This document shows positions 1-9,083 of a stretch of DNA of 64,000 nt, in pieces (positions within the stretch are counted from its first letter, which is position 1; each line of letters starts with the position of its first letter). Under the pieces are notes generated by a model that saw only the letters and a program-made list of their open reading frames with translations, was not told the DNA's origin and made no database searches. The translations under genes and the position numbers were made by a program. Source of the DNA: Rhodanobacter sp. PCA2 (GTDB taxonomy: Bacteria; Pseudomonadota; Gammaproteobacteria; Xanthomonadales; Rhodanobacteraceae); contig NZ_NJIC01000009.1 of the NCBI RefSeq assembly GCF_013620825.1, positions 292,264 through 356,263 of the forward strand, read 5' to 3'.

Positions 1-1
1 G

Positions 2-160
2 GCCGGCGGCATCGTCGAGCGCGAGGCTTCGATCCATCTCTCCAATGTGCAGCTGTTCAACCCCGCCACGAACAAGGGTGAACGCGTTGGCACCAAGACG
101 CTCGCTGATGGGCGCAAGGTCCGCGTGTTCCGTTCGAATGGCGAGGTCGTGGACGCGTAA
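2..160 (+). CDS. rplX: Ribosomal protein L24, C-terminal part
   Basis: This is the last 52 codons of L24, a 50S assembly-initiator protein, cut by the window edge. In frame 2 it reads through [16 protein letters not shown], the typical L24 segment after the KOW fold, and ends in VVDA and TAA. Position directly before rplE is the universal spc-operon order. The start lies outside the window, so the full length cannot be judged. Confidence 0.93.
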   Translation, partial: AGGIVEREASIHLSNVQLFNPATNKGERVGTKTLADGRKVRVFRSNGEVVDA

Positions 161-171
161 GGATTAATGAC

Positions 172-711
172 ATGACGCGCCTTGAGACGTTTTACAAAGA
201 GCAGGTAGTGCCGAAGCTCACCGAGAAGTTCGGCTACCAGAACGTGATGCAGGTTCCCCGCATCACCAAGATCACGCTGAACATGGGCGTGGGCGAAGCC
301 GCGGGCAACAAGAAGATCCTCGAGAACGCCGTGGCCGACATGGCGAAGATCTCGGGCCAGAAGCCGATCACGACCAAGGCGCGCGTTTCCGTGGCCTCGT
401 TCAAGATCCGCGACGGCTGGCCGATCGGCTGCAAGGTCACCCTGCGCCGCGCCCAGATGTTCGAGTTCCTCGACCGCCTGATCAACATCTCGCTGCCCCG
501 TACCCGCGACTTCCGCGGCGTGTCGGGCCGCGCGTTCGACGGCCGCGGCAACTTCAACTTCGGCGTGAGGGAACAGATCATCTTCCCGGAGATCGACTTC
601 GACGCCGTCGACGCGATGCGCGGCATGGACATCGCGATCACCACGACCGCGAAGACCGACGCCGAGGCCAAGGCGTTGCTGGAAGCGTTCAACTTCCCCT
701 TCCGCAATTAA
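172..711 (+). CDS. rplE: 50S ribosomal protein L5
   Basis: L5 is a central-protuberance protein that binds 5S rRNA and contacts the P-site tRNA. The 179-residue product has the family's normal length. It contains the conserved [11 protein letters not shown] stretch near residues 33-43 and the [12 protein letters not shown] and FPEIDFD blocks in the C-terminal half. The ATG lies 11 bases after the rplX stop, with GGA upstream. It is cotranscribed with the surrounding spc genes. Nothing is unusual. Confidence 0.98.
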   Translation: MTRLETFYKEQVVPKLTEKFGYQNVMQVPRITKITLNMGVGEAAGNKKILENAVADMAKISGQKPITTKARVSVASFKIRDGWPIGCKVTLRRAQMFEFLDRLINISLPRTRDFRGVSGRAFDGRGNFNFGVREQIIFPEIDFDAVDAMRGMDIAITTTAKTDAEAKALLEAFNFPFRN

Positions 712-745
712 GCGCGCTGCAACTGATAGACGCGAGAGAATAGAT

Positions 746-1051
746 ATGGCAAAGACCTCGATGGTCAACCGCGACATCAAGCGGACCAAGCTCGTCCAGA
801 AGCACGCTGCCAAGCGCGCCGAACTGAAGGCGATCGTGCTGAGCCCCACCGCCTCCTACGAGGAGAAGATGGAAGCCCAGGGCAAGCTGCAGAAGCTGCC
901 GCGCGACGCCAGCCCGGTTCGCCAGCGCACCCGTTGCGCGCTGACCGGCCGTCCGCGCGCCGTGTACGCGAAGTTCAACCTGGGCCGCAACAAGCTGCGC
1001 GAAGCCACCATGCGCGGCGACGTGCCCGGCCTGCGCAAGGCCAGCTGGTAA
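746..1051 (+). CDS. rpsN: 30S ribosomal protein S14
   Basis: S14 is a late-assembling protein of the 30S head. The 101-residue product is the long, zinc-independent form: it lacks the CxxC pairs of the short form and ends in [11 protein letters not shown], as in other Gammaproteobacteria. It sits between rplE and rpsH in standard order. The gap to rpsH (218 bp) is longer than usual for this operon. Confidence 0.98.
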   Translation: MAKTSMVNRDIKRTKLVQKHAAKRAELKAIVLSPTASYEEKMEAQGKLQKLPRDASPVRQRTRCALTGRPRAVYAKFNLGRNKLREATMRGDVPGLRKASW

Positions 1052-1143
1052 GACCCCACAGGGCGCGGCGGGCGCAAGCCCGTCCGGCCCGATGCGGCGG
1101 CCCGCCCCGGGGGCGGCAGCCGTTGGCGCATTCCACGCCGATG

Positions 1144-1172
1144 TTCGCAAAACCGGAAAAAGCTGCTATAGT
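1144..1172 (+). promoter_or_regulatory. Candidate internal promoter upstream of rpsH
   Basis: TTCGCA (1144-1149) and TATAGT (1167-1172) are separated by 17 bp, a good sigma-70 spacing, in the long rpsN-rpsH spacer. The spacer also holds short inverted GC-rich motifs after the -10 (GTCGGCGGTCTGC and GCAGGCCGAC). In E. coli the S8 site for spc autoregulation lies near the start of rplE, so this spacer is not obviously that element. The call is inferred from motif and spacing only. Confidence 0.35.
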
Positions 1173-1269
1173 CGGCGGTCTGCGCAACGCAGGCCGACGA
1201 TCTGTCGGCATCACAATCTAGAAGATTTCCGGTCTTATCGGATATCGGTGCACTCTGAAGGATGTTTTC

Positions 1270-1665
1270 ATGAGCATGACTGATCCCATCGCCGACATGT
1301 TCACGCGTGTCCGCAACGCTCAGCTGATGAGCAAGTCGACGGTACGCATGCCGTCGTCGAAGCTGAAGGTGGCCATCGCCAACCTTCTCAAGAACGAAGG
1401 CTACGTGCTCGACGTGCAGACCTCCCAGGAGGAGGGCAAGCCCGTGCTCGAGATCAAGCTGAAGTATTTCGAGGGCCGTCCGGCCATCGAGGCCATTTCC
1501 CGCGTCAGCCGTTCCGGCCTGCGCATCTACCGCGGCAAGGATGAATTGCCGAAGGTGCTCGGCGGTCTGGGCATCTCGATCATCTCGACGTCCGCCGGTC
1601 TGCTGACCGACGCGCAGGCCCGCGCCAAGGGCCTGGGCGGCGAAGTCATCGGCCAGGTCGCCTAA
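1270..1665 (+). CDS. rpsH: 30S ribosomal protein S8
   Basis: S8 binds helix 21 of 16S rRNA and in E. coli also represses spc-operon translation. The 131-residue product starts [17 protein letters not shown] and ends with the RNA-binding block [21 protein letters not shown], both diagnostic. Length is normal. rplF follows after 10 bp with a GGAG ribosome-binding site. Confidence 0.98.
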   Translation: MSMTDPIADMFTRVRNAQLMSKSTVRMPSSKLKVAIANLLKNEGYVLDVQTSQEEGKPVLEIKLKYFEGRPAIEAISRVSRSGLRIYRGKDELPKVLGGLGISIISTSAGLLTDAQARAKGLGGEVIGQVA

Positions 1666-1675
1666 GGAGCCGACG

Positions 1676-2203
1676 ATGTCACGTGTTGCCAAGAAGACGA
1701 TCAACCTGCCGAAGGGCGTGGAGCTGAAGGCTGCGGCCGACGGCGTTTCCGTGAAGGGCCCGAAGGGCGAGCTGTCGGTCCACGCGCTGCCCGGCGTGTC
1801 CGTCGCGGTGGACGGCTCGGCCGTCAACATCCAGCTGGCCGAGGGCGCCGACGACAAGTTCGGCGGTACCGCCCGCGCGCTGCTGGCGAACATGGTCAAG
1901 GGCGTGTCCGAGGGTTACGAGCGCAAGCTGGAGCTGGTCGGCGTGGGTTACCGCGCATCGATGGCCGGCAAGGCGCTGAACCTGAGCCTGGGCTTCTCGC
2001 ACCCGGTGGTGTTCGAGGCTCCGGCGGGAATCACCCTGGAGACGCCGTCGCAGACCGAGATCCTGGTCAAGGGCGCCGACAAGCAGGCCGTGGGCCAGGT
2101 CGCCGCCAAGATCCGCGCATTCCGCGCGCCGGAGCCCTACAAGGGCAAGGGCGTCCGCTATGCCGGCGAGAAGATCACCCTGAAGGAAGCCAAGAAGGCT
2201 TGA
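1676..2203 (+). CDS. rplF: 50S ribosomal protein L6
   Basis: L6 lies near the L7/L12 stalk base and the sarcin-ricin loop. The 175-residue product has the two duplicated L6 folds. The first opens with [15 protein letters not shown]. The second carries [23 protein letters not shown] and ends in the signature [14 protein letters not shown] followed by [11 protein letters not shown] clear GGAG lies before the ATG. Confidence 0.98.
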   Translation: MSRVAKKTINLPKGVELKAAADGVSVKGPKGELSVHALPGVSVAVDGSAVNIQLAEGADDKFGGTARALLANMVKGVSEGYERKLELVGVGYRASMAGKALNLSLGFSHPVVFEAPAGITLETPSQTEILVKGADKQAVGQVAAKIRAFRAPEPYKGKGVRYAGEKITLKEAKKA

Positions 2204-2224
2204 GTACGCTTTCCCTGCGTGTGG

Positions 2225-2244
2225 AAGCGGCCATCCATGGCCGC
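2225..2244. repeat. Palindromic intergenic repeat, copy 1
   Basis: An 8-bp perfect inverted repeat (GCGGCCAT, CC loop, ATGGCCGC at 2227-2244) sits in the rplF-rplR spacer. The same 18 bp, with the following bases also largely shared (ctcctcac/ctactcac then AGAGC), recurs at 7858-7875 between rpoA and rplQ. A related hairpin is at 63940-63961. It looks like a short REP-type element placed inside a ribosomal operon. Confidence 0.7.
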
Positions 2245-2294
2245 GCTACTCACAAGAGCACTGCGTACCTACCGCCGATCCGCTTTCGAGGAAC

Positions 2295-2654
2295 ATGATG
2301 ATGAACAAGAACGAATCCCGCCTGCGCCGTGCCAAGTCCACGCGTGCGCGCATCCGCAAGCTGGCCGTGGCGCGCCTGTCGGTGCATCGCACCGGCCAGC
2401 ATCTCTACGCCCAGGTGTTCGACGCCTCCGGCGACAAGGTGGTGGCGGCTGCCTCCACCTTGCAGAAGTCGGTGGCCGAAGGCCTGAAGGGCACCAAGAA
2501 CCTGACCGCCGCCGCGGCGGTGGGCAAGGCCGTGGCCGAGCGCGCGCTGGCTGCCGGCGTCGAGTCGGTGGCGTTCGACCGCTCCGGCTTCCGCTACCAC
2601 GGTCGCATCAAGGCGCTGGCCGATGCGGCCCGCGAGGCCGGCCTGAAGTTCTAA
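2295..2654 (+). CDS. rplR: 50S ribosomal protein L18
   Basis: L18 binds 5S rRNA together with L5 in the central protuberance. The 119-residue product has the [20 protein letters not shown] basic N-terminus, the [14 protein letters not shown] strand and the C-terminal [21 protein letters not shown] block. Three in-frame ATGs (2295, 2298, 2301) follow each other. GAGGA at 2288-2292 best serves the second or third, so the true product may be one or two residues shorter. Confidence 0.97.
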   Translation: MMMNKNESRLRRAKSTRARIRKLAVARLSVHRTGQHLYAQVFDASGDKVVAAASTLQKSVAEGLKGTKNLTAAAAVGKAVAERALAAGVESVAFDRSGFRYHGRIKALADAAREAGLKF

Positions 2655-2764
2655 GCGCAAGGGTCGGGATTCCCTGAATTCCGCCCGGTACCAGCAACAC
2701 ACAACAACAAGCGGCCCAGCCGCAAGCAAAAGCCCCGGATGGTCCGGGCATACGGAATCGATAA

Positions 2765-3274
2765 ATGTCTTCCAACGATCGCGAAAATTCCGACGGCCTG
2801 CTCGAGAAGCTGATTGCCGTCAACCGCGTGGCCAAGACCGTGAAGGGTGGCCGCCAGATGAGCTTCACCGCGCTGACCGTGGTCGGCGACGGCGAGGGCA
2901 AGGTCGGCTTCGGCTATGGCAAGGCGCGTGAAGTGCCGGTGGCCATCTCCAAGGCGATGGAGCGCGCGCGCCGCAACATGGTCAACATCGACCTGAACAA
3001 CGGCACCCTGTGGTACGCCATCAAGGCCAACCACGGCGCGGCCCGCGTCTACATGCAGCCGGCCTCCGAAGGTACCGGCGTGATCGCCGGCGGCGCCATG
3101 CGCGCCGTGCTGGAAGTGGTCGGCGTGAAGAACGTGCTGGCCAAGGCGGTCGGTTCGCGCAACCCGATCAACCTGGTGCGCGCCACCATCAAGGGCCTGC
3201 AGGCGGTCGCCTCGCCGAAGCAGATCGCCGCCAAGCGTGGCAAGACCGTGGAAGAGGTGCTGGGCAATGGCTAA
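2765..3274 (+). CDS. rpsE: 30S ribosomal protein S5
   Basis: S5 supports decoding accuracy and mRNA unwinding at the 30S entry channel. The 169-residue product has the double-stranded-RNA-binding N-terminal half with [20 protein letters not shown] and [14 protein letters not shown]. The C-terminal half has [19 protein letters not shown], as expected. The last bases overlap the rpmD start by 8 bp (ATGGCTAA), implying translational coupling. Confidence 0.98.
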   Translation: MSSNDRENSDGLLEKLIAVNRVAKTVKGGRQMSFTALTVVGDGEGKVGFGYGKAREVPVAISKAMERARRNMVNIDLNNGTLWYAIKANHGAARVYMQPASEGTGVIAGGAMRAVLEVVGVKNVLAKAVGSRNPINLVRATIKGLQAVASPKQIAAKRGKTVEEVLGNG

Positions 3275-3464
3275 GAAGAACGAAACCGCCGGCACCGTGC
3301 GCGTGCGCCTGGTGAAGGGCCTGCGCGGCGTGCAGGCGCGGCATCGTCTCAGCGTCAAGGCGCTGGGCCTGAACAAGACCAACGACGTCCGCGAGCTGAA
3401 GGACAGCCCGCAGGTGCGTGGCCTGATCAACACGGTTTACTACCTGGTGCAGGTCGAGGAGTAA
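3267..3464 (+). CDS. rpmD: 50S ribosomal protein L30
   Basis: L30 is a small 50S protein present in most bacteria. The 65-residue product begins [21 protein letters not shown] and keeps the family core [19 protein letters not shown]. The start at 3267 is chosen because it matches family length. The open frame extends 30 bases further upstream, but only inside rpsE. It overlaps the end of rpsE by 8 bp and is 5 bp before rplO. Confidence 0.96.
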   Translation: MAKKNETAGTVRVRLVKGLRGVQARHRLSVKALGLNKTNDVRELKDSPQVRGLINTVYYLVQVEE

Positions 3465-3469
3465 TCATC

Positions 3470-3901
3470 ATGCGTCTCAACGACATCAAGCCCGCCGCCG
3501 GTTCGCGCAAGACGCGCCTGCGCGTGGGTCGCGGCATCGGTTCGGGCCTCGGCAAGACGGCCGGCCGCGGCCACAAGGGCCAGCACGCCCGCGCCGGCGG
3601 CACCCACAAGTACGGCTTCGAGGGCGGCCAGATGCCGCTGCAGCGTCGCCTGCCCAAGGTCGGCTTCCGCTCCAAGCTGAAGGCCGAGAGCCAGCAGGTG
3701 TTCCTGTACCAGCTCGCCGGCCTCAAGGCCGACGTGATCGACGCGATCGTGCTGCATCAGGCCGGCCTGATCGACAGCCGCGCGAAGAAGGTCAAGGTGG
3801 TGCTGAAGGGCGAAATCGGTCGTGCGGTGAAGCTGTCGGGCCTGCTGGCCACGGCTGGCGCCAAGGCTGCCATCGAGGCGGCCGGCGGCAGCGTGGAGTA
3901 A
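3470..3901 (+). CDS. rplO: 50S ribosomal protein L15
   Basis: L15 is a late-assembling 50S protein with a long basic N-terminal extension. The 143-residue product starts [20 protein letters not shown] and shows the glycine-rich [20 protein letters not shown] segment, then [17 protein letters not shown]. Both are diagnostic. secY follows after 4 bp. Confidence 0.98.
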   Translation: MRLNDIKPAAGSRKTRLRVGRGIGSGLGKTAGRGHKGQHARAGGTHKYGFEGGQMPLQRRLPKVGFRSKLKAESQQVFLYQLAGLKADVIDAIVLHQAGLIDSRAKKVKVVLKGEIGRAVKLSGLLATAGAKAAIEAAGGSVE

Positions 3902-3905
3902 TCAC

Positions 3906-5228
3906 GTGGCTCAAGCCAAGGGCAACGCACTCGGCAAGCTCGGCAAACTGACCGAACTGCGTCAGCGCATCTTCTTCGTGATCGGTGCGCTGGTGGTGTT
4001 CCGTCTCGGTTCGTTCATCCCCGTGCCGGGGGTGAACCCCGACGCGATGACGAACCTGGTCCAGGGCAACGGCCTGATGGACATGTTCAACATGTTCTCG
4101 GGCGGCGCGCTGGAGCGTTTCTCGGTGTTCGCGCTGGGCGTGATCCCGTACATCTCGGCGTCCATCGTGGTGCAGATGATGGGTTCGGTGATCCCGAGCC
4201 TGCAGGCGCTGCGCAAGGAAGGCGAGTCCGGCAAGCGCAAGATGACGATGTATACGCGCATCGGCACCGTGGGCCTGGCGCTGTTCCAGTCCTTCGGCAT
4301 CGCGGTGGCGTTGCAGAAGCAGGTCGCGGCCGGCGGCGCGCCGGTGGTGTACACCCCGGGCTTCGGCTTCGTGCTGGCCTCGGTGGTGGGCCTCACCGCC
4401 GGCACCATGTTCCTGATGTGGCTGGGCGAGCAGATGACCGAGCGCGGCATCGGCAACGGCATCTCGCTGCTGATCTTCGCCGGCATCGTGGCCGGGCTGC
4501 CGGGCGCGGTGGTGCACACCCTGGGCATGTCCAGCAACGGCGAGCTGTCGGTGCTGATGCTGCTGATCGTGTTCGCGATCGTGCTGGGCGTGACCGCGTT
4601 CTGCGTGTTCATGGAGCGCGCGCAACGACGAATAACGGTGAACTACGCGCGGCGTTCCGGTGGCCAGCGGGCCTACCAGAACCAGAGCTCCAGCCTGCCG
4701 CTGAAGATCAACATGTCGGGCGTGATCCCGCCGATCTTCGCGTCCAGCCTGCTGATGTTCCCGGCCACCGCGGTGAGCTGGTTCAGCACGGGCCAGCAGT
4801 CGCGCTGGCTGCAGGACCTGACCCAGGCGCTGAACCCGGGCGAGCCGCTGTACGACATCGTGTATTCGGTGCTGGTGATCGGTTTCGCGTTCTTCTACAC
4901 CGCGATCGTGTTCAACGCGGATGAGACGGCGGACAACCTCAAGCGCTCCGGCGCGCTGATCCCGGGCATCCGTCCGGGTCGCGCCACCGCCAGCTACATC
5001 GACGGCGTGATGACCCGCTTGACCGGCGTCGGCGCGCTGTACCTGGTGCTGGTCTGCCTGGTGCCGTCGTTCATGCAGAAGTTCTGGCATGTTCCGTTCT
5101 ATTTCGGCGGCACCTCGCTGCTGATCGTGGTGGTCGTGGTGATGGATTTCACGGCCCAGGTGCAGGCGCATCTGGTCAGCCATCAGTACGAAAGTCTGCT
5201 CAAGAAGGCCAATCTCCGTCGCAACTAG
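3906..5228 (+). CDS. secY: Protein translocase subunit SecY
   Basis: SecY is the channel-forming subunit of the SecYEG translocon in the inner membrane. The 440-residue product has ten predicted membrane segments. It shows the N-terminal [10 protein letters not shown] motif, the plug/TM2 region [17 protein letters not shown], and the cytosolic ribosome/SecA-binding loops with [14 protein letters not shown] and PGIRPG. It starts with GTG, 4 bp after rplO. No rpmJ follows it. Confidence 0.98.
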   Translation: MAQAKGNALGKLGKLTELRQRIFFVIGALVVFRLGSFIPVPGVNPDAMTNLVQGNGLMDMFNMFSGGALERFSVFALGVIPYISASIVVQMMGSVIPSLQALRKEGESGKRKMTMYTRIGTVGLALFQSFGIAVALQKQVAAGGAPVVYTPGFGFVLASVVGLTAGTMFLMWLGEQMTERGIGNGISLLIFAGIVAGLPGAVVHTLGMSSNGELSVLMLLIVFAIVLGVTAFCVFMERAQRRITVNYARRSGGQRAYQNQSSSLPLKINMSGVIPPIFASSLLMFPATAVSWFSTGQQSRWLQDLTQALNPGEPLYDIVYSVLVIGFAFFYTAIVFNADETADNLKRSGALIPGIRPGRATASYIDGVMTRLTGVGALYLVLVCLVPSFMQKFWHVPFYFGGTSLLIVVVVVMDFTAQVQAHLVSHQYESLLKKANLRRN

Positions 5229-5364
5229 TGGCTGCTGGTGCGTACGGAGGGGTCGAAAAACCGGAAGGTTGGCGGCGTTGAGCGCCGCGGGGCTTTCCTG
5301 TCAAGGTAATTCAGGTTAAAATTGCGCGTTTACCGCGCACGAAAGCACTCGGAGAAAGCACATC
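5229..5364 (+). promoter_or_regulatory. secY-rpsM spacer: alpha-operon leader candidate
   Basis: The 136-bp spacer contains an inverted repeat (GCGGCG, 5-base loop, CGCCGC near 5272-5288) and a -10-like TAAAAT at 5317-5322 with only a weak -35 (TTTCCT at 5294-5299, 17 bp away). This is where the alpha-operon leader, the S4 autoregulatory target in E. coli, would lie. A pseudoknot cannot be proved by eye. No reading frame resembling L36 is present. Confidence 0.3.
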
Positions 5365-5721
5365 ATGGCGCGCATCGCAGGTGTCAATTTGCCGGTCCAG
5401 AAGCATGTCTGGGTTGGCCTGCAGAGCATTTACGGCATTGGCCGCAGCCGGGCCAAGAAGGTCTGCGCGGACGCTGGCGTGGTTCCCACCACCCAGATCA
5501 AGTCGCTCAGTGAGGGCGAAGTGGAAAAGCTTCGCGCGGAAATCGCCAAGTACGTCGTGGAGGGCGATCTGCGCCGCGAAGTGGGCATGGCCATCAAGCG
5601 CCTGATGGATCTGGGCTGCTATCGCGGCCTGCGCCATCGTCGCGGCCTGCCGGTGCGCGGCCAGCGCACGCGTACCAACGCACGCACCCGCAAGGGCCCG
5701 CGTCGCGCCATCAAGAAGTAA
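5365..5721 (+). CDS. rpsM: 30S ribosomal protein S13
   Basis: S13 lies at the top of the 30S head, forms bridge B1 and contacts P-site tRNA. The 118-residue product has the helix-two-turns-helix segment [16 protein letters not shown] and the basic C-terminal block [20 protein letters not shown] followed by [13 protein letters not shown], as in all S13 proteins. It opens the alpha-operon genes, and rpsK follows after 12 bp. Confidence 0.98.
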   Translation: MARIAGVNLPVQKHVWVGLQSIYGIGRSRAKKVCADAGVVPTTQIKSLSEGEVEKLRAEIAKYVVEGDLRREVGMAIKRLMDLGCYRGLRHRRGLPVRGQRTRTNARTRKGPRRAIKK

Positions 5722-5733
5722 CGGATCGAGAAT

Positions 5734-6120
5734 ATGGCCAAGCCTGTCAAGACCAAGAAGAAGATCAAGCGCGTTGTCACGGATGCCGTGGCCCACGTGC
5801 AGGCCTCCTTCAACAACACCATCGTCACCATCACCGACCGCCAGGGCAACGCCCTGTCGTGGGCGACTGCCGGCGGCGCGGGTTTCCGCGGTTCGCGCAA
5901 GTCGACCCCGTTCGCTGCCCAGGTCGCCGCCGAAAAGGCTGGCCGTGCCGCCGGCGACTACGGCGTGAAGACCGTGGAAGTGCGCATCAAGGGTCCGGGC
6001 CCGGGTCGCGAGTCGGCCGTGCGTTCGCTGAACGCCTTGGGTTACAAGGTGCTCAACATCATCGACGTCACGCCGATCCCGCACAACGGCTGCCGTCCCC
6101 CCAAGAAGCGTCGAGTCTAA
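5734..6120 (+). CDS. rpsK: 30S ribosomal protein S11
   Basis: S11 lines the platform near the Shine-Dalgarno helix. The 128-residue product contains [39 protein letters not shown] and the C-terminal [17 protein letters not shown], all signatures of the family. rpsD follows after 12 bp with a GGAG site. Confidence 0.98.
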   Translation: MAKPVKTKKKIKRVVTDAVAHVQASFNNTIVTITDRQGNALSWATAGGAGFRGSRKSTPFAAQVAAEKAGRAAGDYGVKTVEVRIKGPGPGRESAVRSLNALGYKVLNIIDVTPIPHNGCRPPKKRRV

Positions 6121-6132
6121 GGAGTAGTCACC

Positions 6133-6759
6133 ATGGCCCGTTATCGTGGAGCTACCTGCAAGCTCGCCCGCCGCGAAGGCGCTGATCTCAGCCTGAAGAG
6201 CCCGGCCCGCGCGATCGACTCCAAGTGCAAGCTGGAGAACAAGCCCGGCCAGCATGGCGCCAACAAGCGCATGCGCATGTCCGACTACGCCGTCCAGCTG
6301 CGCGAGAAGCAGAAGGTCAAGCGCATCTACGGCGTGCTCGAGCGTCAGTTCGGCAACTACTACACCAAGGCGTCGACCCTCAAGGGCAACACCGGCGAGA
6401 ACCTGCTGCGCCTGCTCGAGAGCCGCCTGGACAACGTCGTCTACCGCATGGGCTTCGCGGTCACCCGCGCCCAGGCCCGCCAGCTGGTTTCGCACAAGGC
6501 GGTGCTGGTCAACGGCAAGAAGGTCAACATCCCGTCCTACCAGGTCAAGCCTGGCGACGCGATCGCGCTGACCGAGCGCGCCCGCACCCAGCTGCGCGTG
6601 CAGGAAGCGTCGACCGTGTTCGACACCATGGACCTGCGTCCGGGTTGGGTCGAGGTCGACAGCAAGAAGTTCGAAGGCACGTTCAAGGCGGTGCCGGATC
6701 GCGGCGACCTGCCGACCGACATCAACGAAGCGTTGATCGTCGAGCTTTATTCGAAGTAA
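6133..6759 (+). CDS. rpsD: 30S ribosomal protein S4
   Basis: S4 nucleates 30S assembly and in E. coli represses the alpha operon by binding its leader. The 208-residue product begins [19 protein letters not shown] and has the S4 RNA-binding domain near residues 98-160 ([20 protein letters not shown], then [20 protein letters not shown]). The N-terminus has a single Cys rather than a zinc-binding cluster, as in the C-minus forms of the family. Confidence 0.98.
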   Translation: MARYRGATCKLARREGADLSLKSPARAIDSKCKLENKPGQHGANKRMRMSDYAVQLREKQKVKRIYGVLERQFGNYYTKASTLKGNTGENLLRLLESRLDNVVYRMGFAVTRAQARQLVSHKAVLVNGKKVNIPSYQVKPGDAIALTERARTQLRVQEASTVFDTMDLRPGWVEVDSKKFEGTFKAVPDRGDLPTDINEALIVELYSK

Positions 6760-6774
6760 TCACCGGAGCTCTGC

Positions 6775-7773
6775 ATGGCAGTTTCGTCAACTAGCGTGCT
6801 GCGGCCACGCGGCCTCAGCGTCGAACAGCTCGGAGCCAATCGCGCCAAGGTGGTGGTCGAGCCGCTCGAGCGCGGCTTCGGCCACACCCTGGGCAACGCG
6901 CTGCGGCGCGTGCTGCTTTCCTCGATCCCCGGCAGCGCCATCGTCGAGGTCGAGATCGACGGCGTGCTGCACGAATACACCACGCTCGAGGGCCTGCAGG
7001 AGGACGTGATCGAAGTCCTGCTGAACCTCAAGGACGTGGCGATCCGCCAGCACACCGGCGACGAGGTCACCCTGACCCTGTCCAAGAAGGGCAAGGGCGT
7101 GGTCACGGCCGGCGACATCGTCGTCGACCACTCGGTGGAGATCATCAACCCCGAGCACGTGATCTGCCACCTGACCAAGGACATCGCGCTCAACATGCGC
7201 CTCAAGGTGCGTCGCGGCGTGGGTTACCAGCCGGCCAGCTCGCGCGTCCATCCGGACGACGAGGCTCGCCCGATCGGCCGCCTGCAGCTGGACGCGTCGT
7301 TCGCGCCGGTGCTGCGCGTGGCCTACGAAGTGGACGCCGCTCGCGTCGAGCAGCGCACCAACCTCGACAAGCTGGTGCTGGACATCGAGACCAACGGCAC
7401 CATCGGCGCCGAGGATGCGGTGCGCAAGGCGGCCGAGATCATCAACGACCAGCTGTCGGTATTCGGCGATTTCTCGCGTCGCGAGAGCGCCACCGACAAG
7501 GCCGAGAAGAGCGGTTTCGACCCGCTGCTGCTGCGCCCGATCGACGATCTGGAGCTCACCGTGCGTTCGGCGAACTGCCTGAAGGCCGAGAGCATCTACT
7601 ACATCGGCGACCTGGTGCAGAAGACCGAGGTCGAGCTGCTGAAGACCCCGAACCTGGGCAAGAAGTCGCTCACCGAGATCAAGGACGTCCTTGGCTCGCG
7701 CGGCCTGGCCCTGGGCATGAAGCTCGAGAACTGGCCGCCGGCCGGCCTCTCGCACGGCATGCAGCTTGGTTGA
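6775..7773 (+). CDS. rpoA: RNA polymerase alpha subunit
   Basis: RpoA dimerises to seed RNA polymerase assembly, and its C-terminal domain contacts UP elements and activators. The 332-residue product has the N-terminal assembly domain ([20 protein letters not shown] at about residues 24-43) and a C-terminal domain starting near residue 245 ([20 protein letters not shown] and [16 protein letters not shown]). Length is normal. The following gene rplQ is separated by an unusually long 246-bp spacer with palindromes. Confidence 0.98.
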   Translation: MAVSSTSVLRPRGLSVEQLGANRAKVVVEPLERGFGHTLGNALRRVLLSSIPGSAIVEVEIDGVLHEYTTLEGLQEDVIEVLLNLKDVAIRQHTGDEVTLTLSKKGKGVVTAGDIVVDHSVEIINPEHVICHLTKDIALNMRLKVRRGVGYQPASSRVHPDDEARPIGRLQLDASFAPVLRVAYEVDAARVEQRTNLDKLVLDIETNGTIGAEDAVRKAAEIINDQLSVFGDFSRRESATDKAEKSGFDPLLLRPIDDLELTVRSANCLKAESIYYIGDLVQKTEVELLKTPNLGKKSLTEIKDVLGSRGLALGMKLENWPPAGLSHGMQLG

Positions 7774-7816
7774 TGAGTCACTGGTGCGATCGTCCTTGAT
7801 CGCCGTGTAGCTCAAT

Positions 7817-7849
7817 CTTGGCCAGGGCGTGCATAGCGCCCTGGCCAAG
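7817..7849. repeat. Perfect 13-bp hairpin in rpoA-rplQ spacer
   Basis: CTTGGCCAGGGCG (7817-7829) and CGCCCTGGCCAAG (7837-7849) form a perfect 13-bp stem with a 7-base loop. No T-run follows, so it is not a standard intrinsic terminator. It may act as an RNA-processing or stabilising element, or be a REP-type insertion, since the palindrome repeat of 2227-2244 recurs 8 bp downstream. Confidence 0.7.
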
Positions 7850-7857
7850 CGCCAAAA

Positions 7858-7875
7858 GCGGCCATCCATGGCCGC
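7858..7875. repeat. Palindromic intergenic repeat, copy 2
   Basis: This copy (GCGGCCAT, CC, ATGGCCGC) is identical over 18 bp to the element at 2227-2244 and is followed by a similar tail (actcctcacgagagc). Two copies inside two ribosomal operons of one 64-kb window point to a dispersed family rather than a gene-specific regulator. Confidence 0.7.
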
Positions 7876-8019
7876 ACTCCTCACGAGAGCTGTCGCTCCG
7901 GTGGGGATGCTTAAAAAGAGCCTTGGTTTTGACGAGGCCATAAAAGCGGGCAACCGCGGGGTGTCGGACACAGGTGCCGGCGCTTCATAACAACAGACCC
8001 TTAGAGAGAGTATTCCGCC

Positions 8020-8403
8020 ATGCGCCACATGAAATCCGGTCGCAAGCTCAACCGCACCAGCGCCCACCGCGAAGCGATGTTCAAGAACATGGCTTCCTCG
8101 CTGTTCAAGCACGAGCTGATCCGCACCACCCTGCCCAAGGCCAAGGAACTGCGCCGCGTCGCCGAGCCGCTGATCACCCTGGCCAAGACCGACGGCGTCG
8201 CCAACCGCCGCCTCGCCTTCGCGCGCCTGCGCGACAAGGAAGCGGTGGGCAAGCTGTTCGTGGAGCTGGGCCCGCGTTACCGCGAGCGTCCCGGCGGCTA
8301 CCTGCGCATCCTGAAGTGCGGCTTCCGCGACGGCGACAACGCGCCGATGGCCTATGTCGAGCTGGTCGGCCGTCCGCAGGCCGAAGCGGTCGACGCCGAG
8401 TAA
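8020..8403 (+). CDS. rplQ: 50S ribosomal protein L17
   Basis: L17 is a 50S protein near the exit tunnel. The 127-residue product starts [20 protein letters not shown] and contains [20 protein letters not shown] and [20 protein letters not shown], as in all L17 proteins. It ends the alpha operon, with a terminator 40 bp downstream. The ribosome-binding site is AGAGAG. Confidence 0.98.
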   Translation: MRHMKSGRKLNRTSAHREAMFKNMASSLFKHELIRTTLPKAKELRRVAEPLITLAKTDGVANRRLAFARLRDKEAVGKLFVELGPRYRERPGGYLRILKCGFRDGDNAPMAYVELVGRPQAEAVDAE

Positions 8404-8441
8404 GCGTCCGCACATACGGACTTCCAGACGTCCGAACGAGA

Positions 8442-8471
8442 ACCCTGGCCGGGCGACCTGCCGGGGTTTTT
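8442..8471 (+). terminator. Rho-independent terminator after rplQ
   Basis: CCCTGGC (8443-8449) pairs with GCCGGGG (8460-8466, one G-U pair) and is followed directly by five T. It closes the ribosomal transcription unit before dsbB. Confidence 0.75.
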
Positions 8472-8561
8472 CATGTCTGCGTCAAGACGTGCGTTGCCCC
8501 GATGCTGACAGTCAGCCGGCAAGCGGGTAATGTCATGTTTCCGCTCCTTGCCATGCCGTCC

Positions 8562-9083
8562 ATGAACCCCTTGCGTTGCTCGTTTCGCGTCAGCCTGCTG
8601 GCCGGTTTCCTGGTCTGCGCCGCCCTGATCGGTTTTGCGCTGTACGCGCAATACGTGCTGCAGATGGATCCGTGCCCGCTGTGCATCCTGCAGCGCGTGG
8701 TGTTCATGGCGCTGGGCGTGGTGTTCCTGCTGGGCGGCCTGCATGCGCCGCGCGGCGGTGGCCGCTGGGTCTACGTGGGCTTGCTGGTGCTGGTCGCGCT
8801 GGTCGGCATCGGCATCGCCACGCGGCATCTGTGGATACAGTCGCTGCCGCCCGGCCAGGTGCCGAGCTGTGGCGCGCCGCTGGGCTACCTGCTGGAAACC
8901 CGTGCCGGCAACGGCGGCCTGGTCGGCGTGCTGCTCAAGGTGCTCAGCGGCTCCGGCGAGTGCGCCGCGGTGCAGCCCATCCTGGGCCTTTCGATGCCGT
9001 GGTGGTCGCTGATCTGGTTCGTCCTGCTGGGCGCCTGGGCGGTCGTGGCCGGTGCGCGTCGCCCGAAGGGAGCACGTCGATGA
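8562..9083 (+). CDS. dsbB: Disulfide bond formation protein B
   Basis: DsbB is the inner-membrane quinone reductase that reoxidises periplasmic DsbA. The 173-residue product has four membrane segments, the first redox pair CPLC at residues 38-41 and the second pair C103/C134 in the large periplasmic loop, matching E. coli DsbB (176 aa). ATGs at 8535 and 8553 are also in frame; 8562 gives the family-like N-terminus. Its stop overlaps the DAHP synthase start (ATGA). The transport cluster at 37-63 kb contains periplasmic cysteine pairs that could need this pathway. Confidence 0.93.
   Translation: MNPLRCSFRVSLLAGFLVCAALIGFALYAQYVLQMDPCPLCILQRVVFMALGVVFLLGGLHAPRGGGRWVYVGLLVLVALVGIGIATRHLWIQSLPPGQVPSCGAPLGYLLETRAGNGGLVGVLLKVLSGSGECAAVQPILGLSMPWWSLIWFVLLGAWAVVAGARRPKGARR

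Noticed and set aside
7774..8019. Terminator separating rpoA from rplQ
   Set aside because: The 13-bp hairpin lacks a T-run, and rplQ has no clear promoter, so cotranscription remains more likely.
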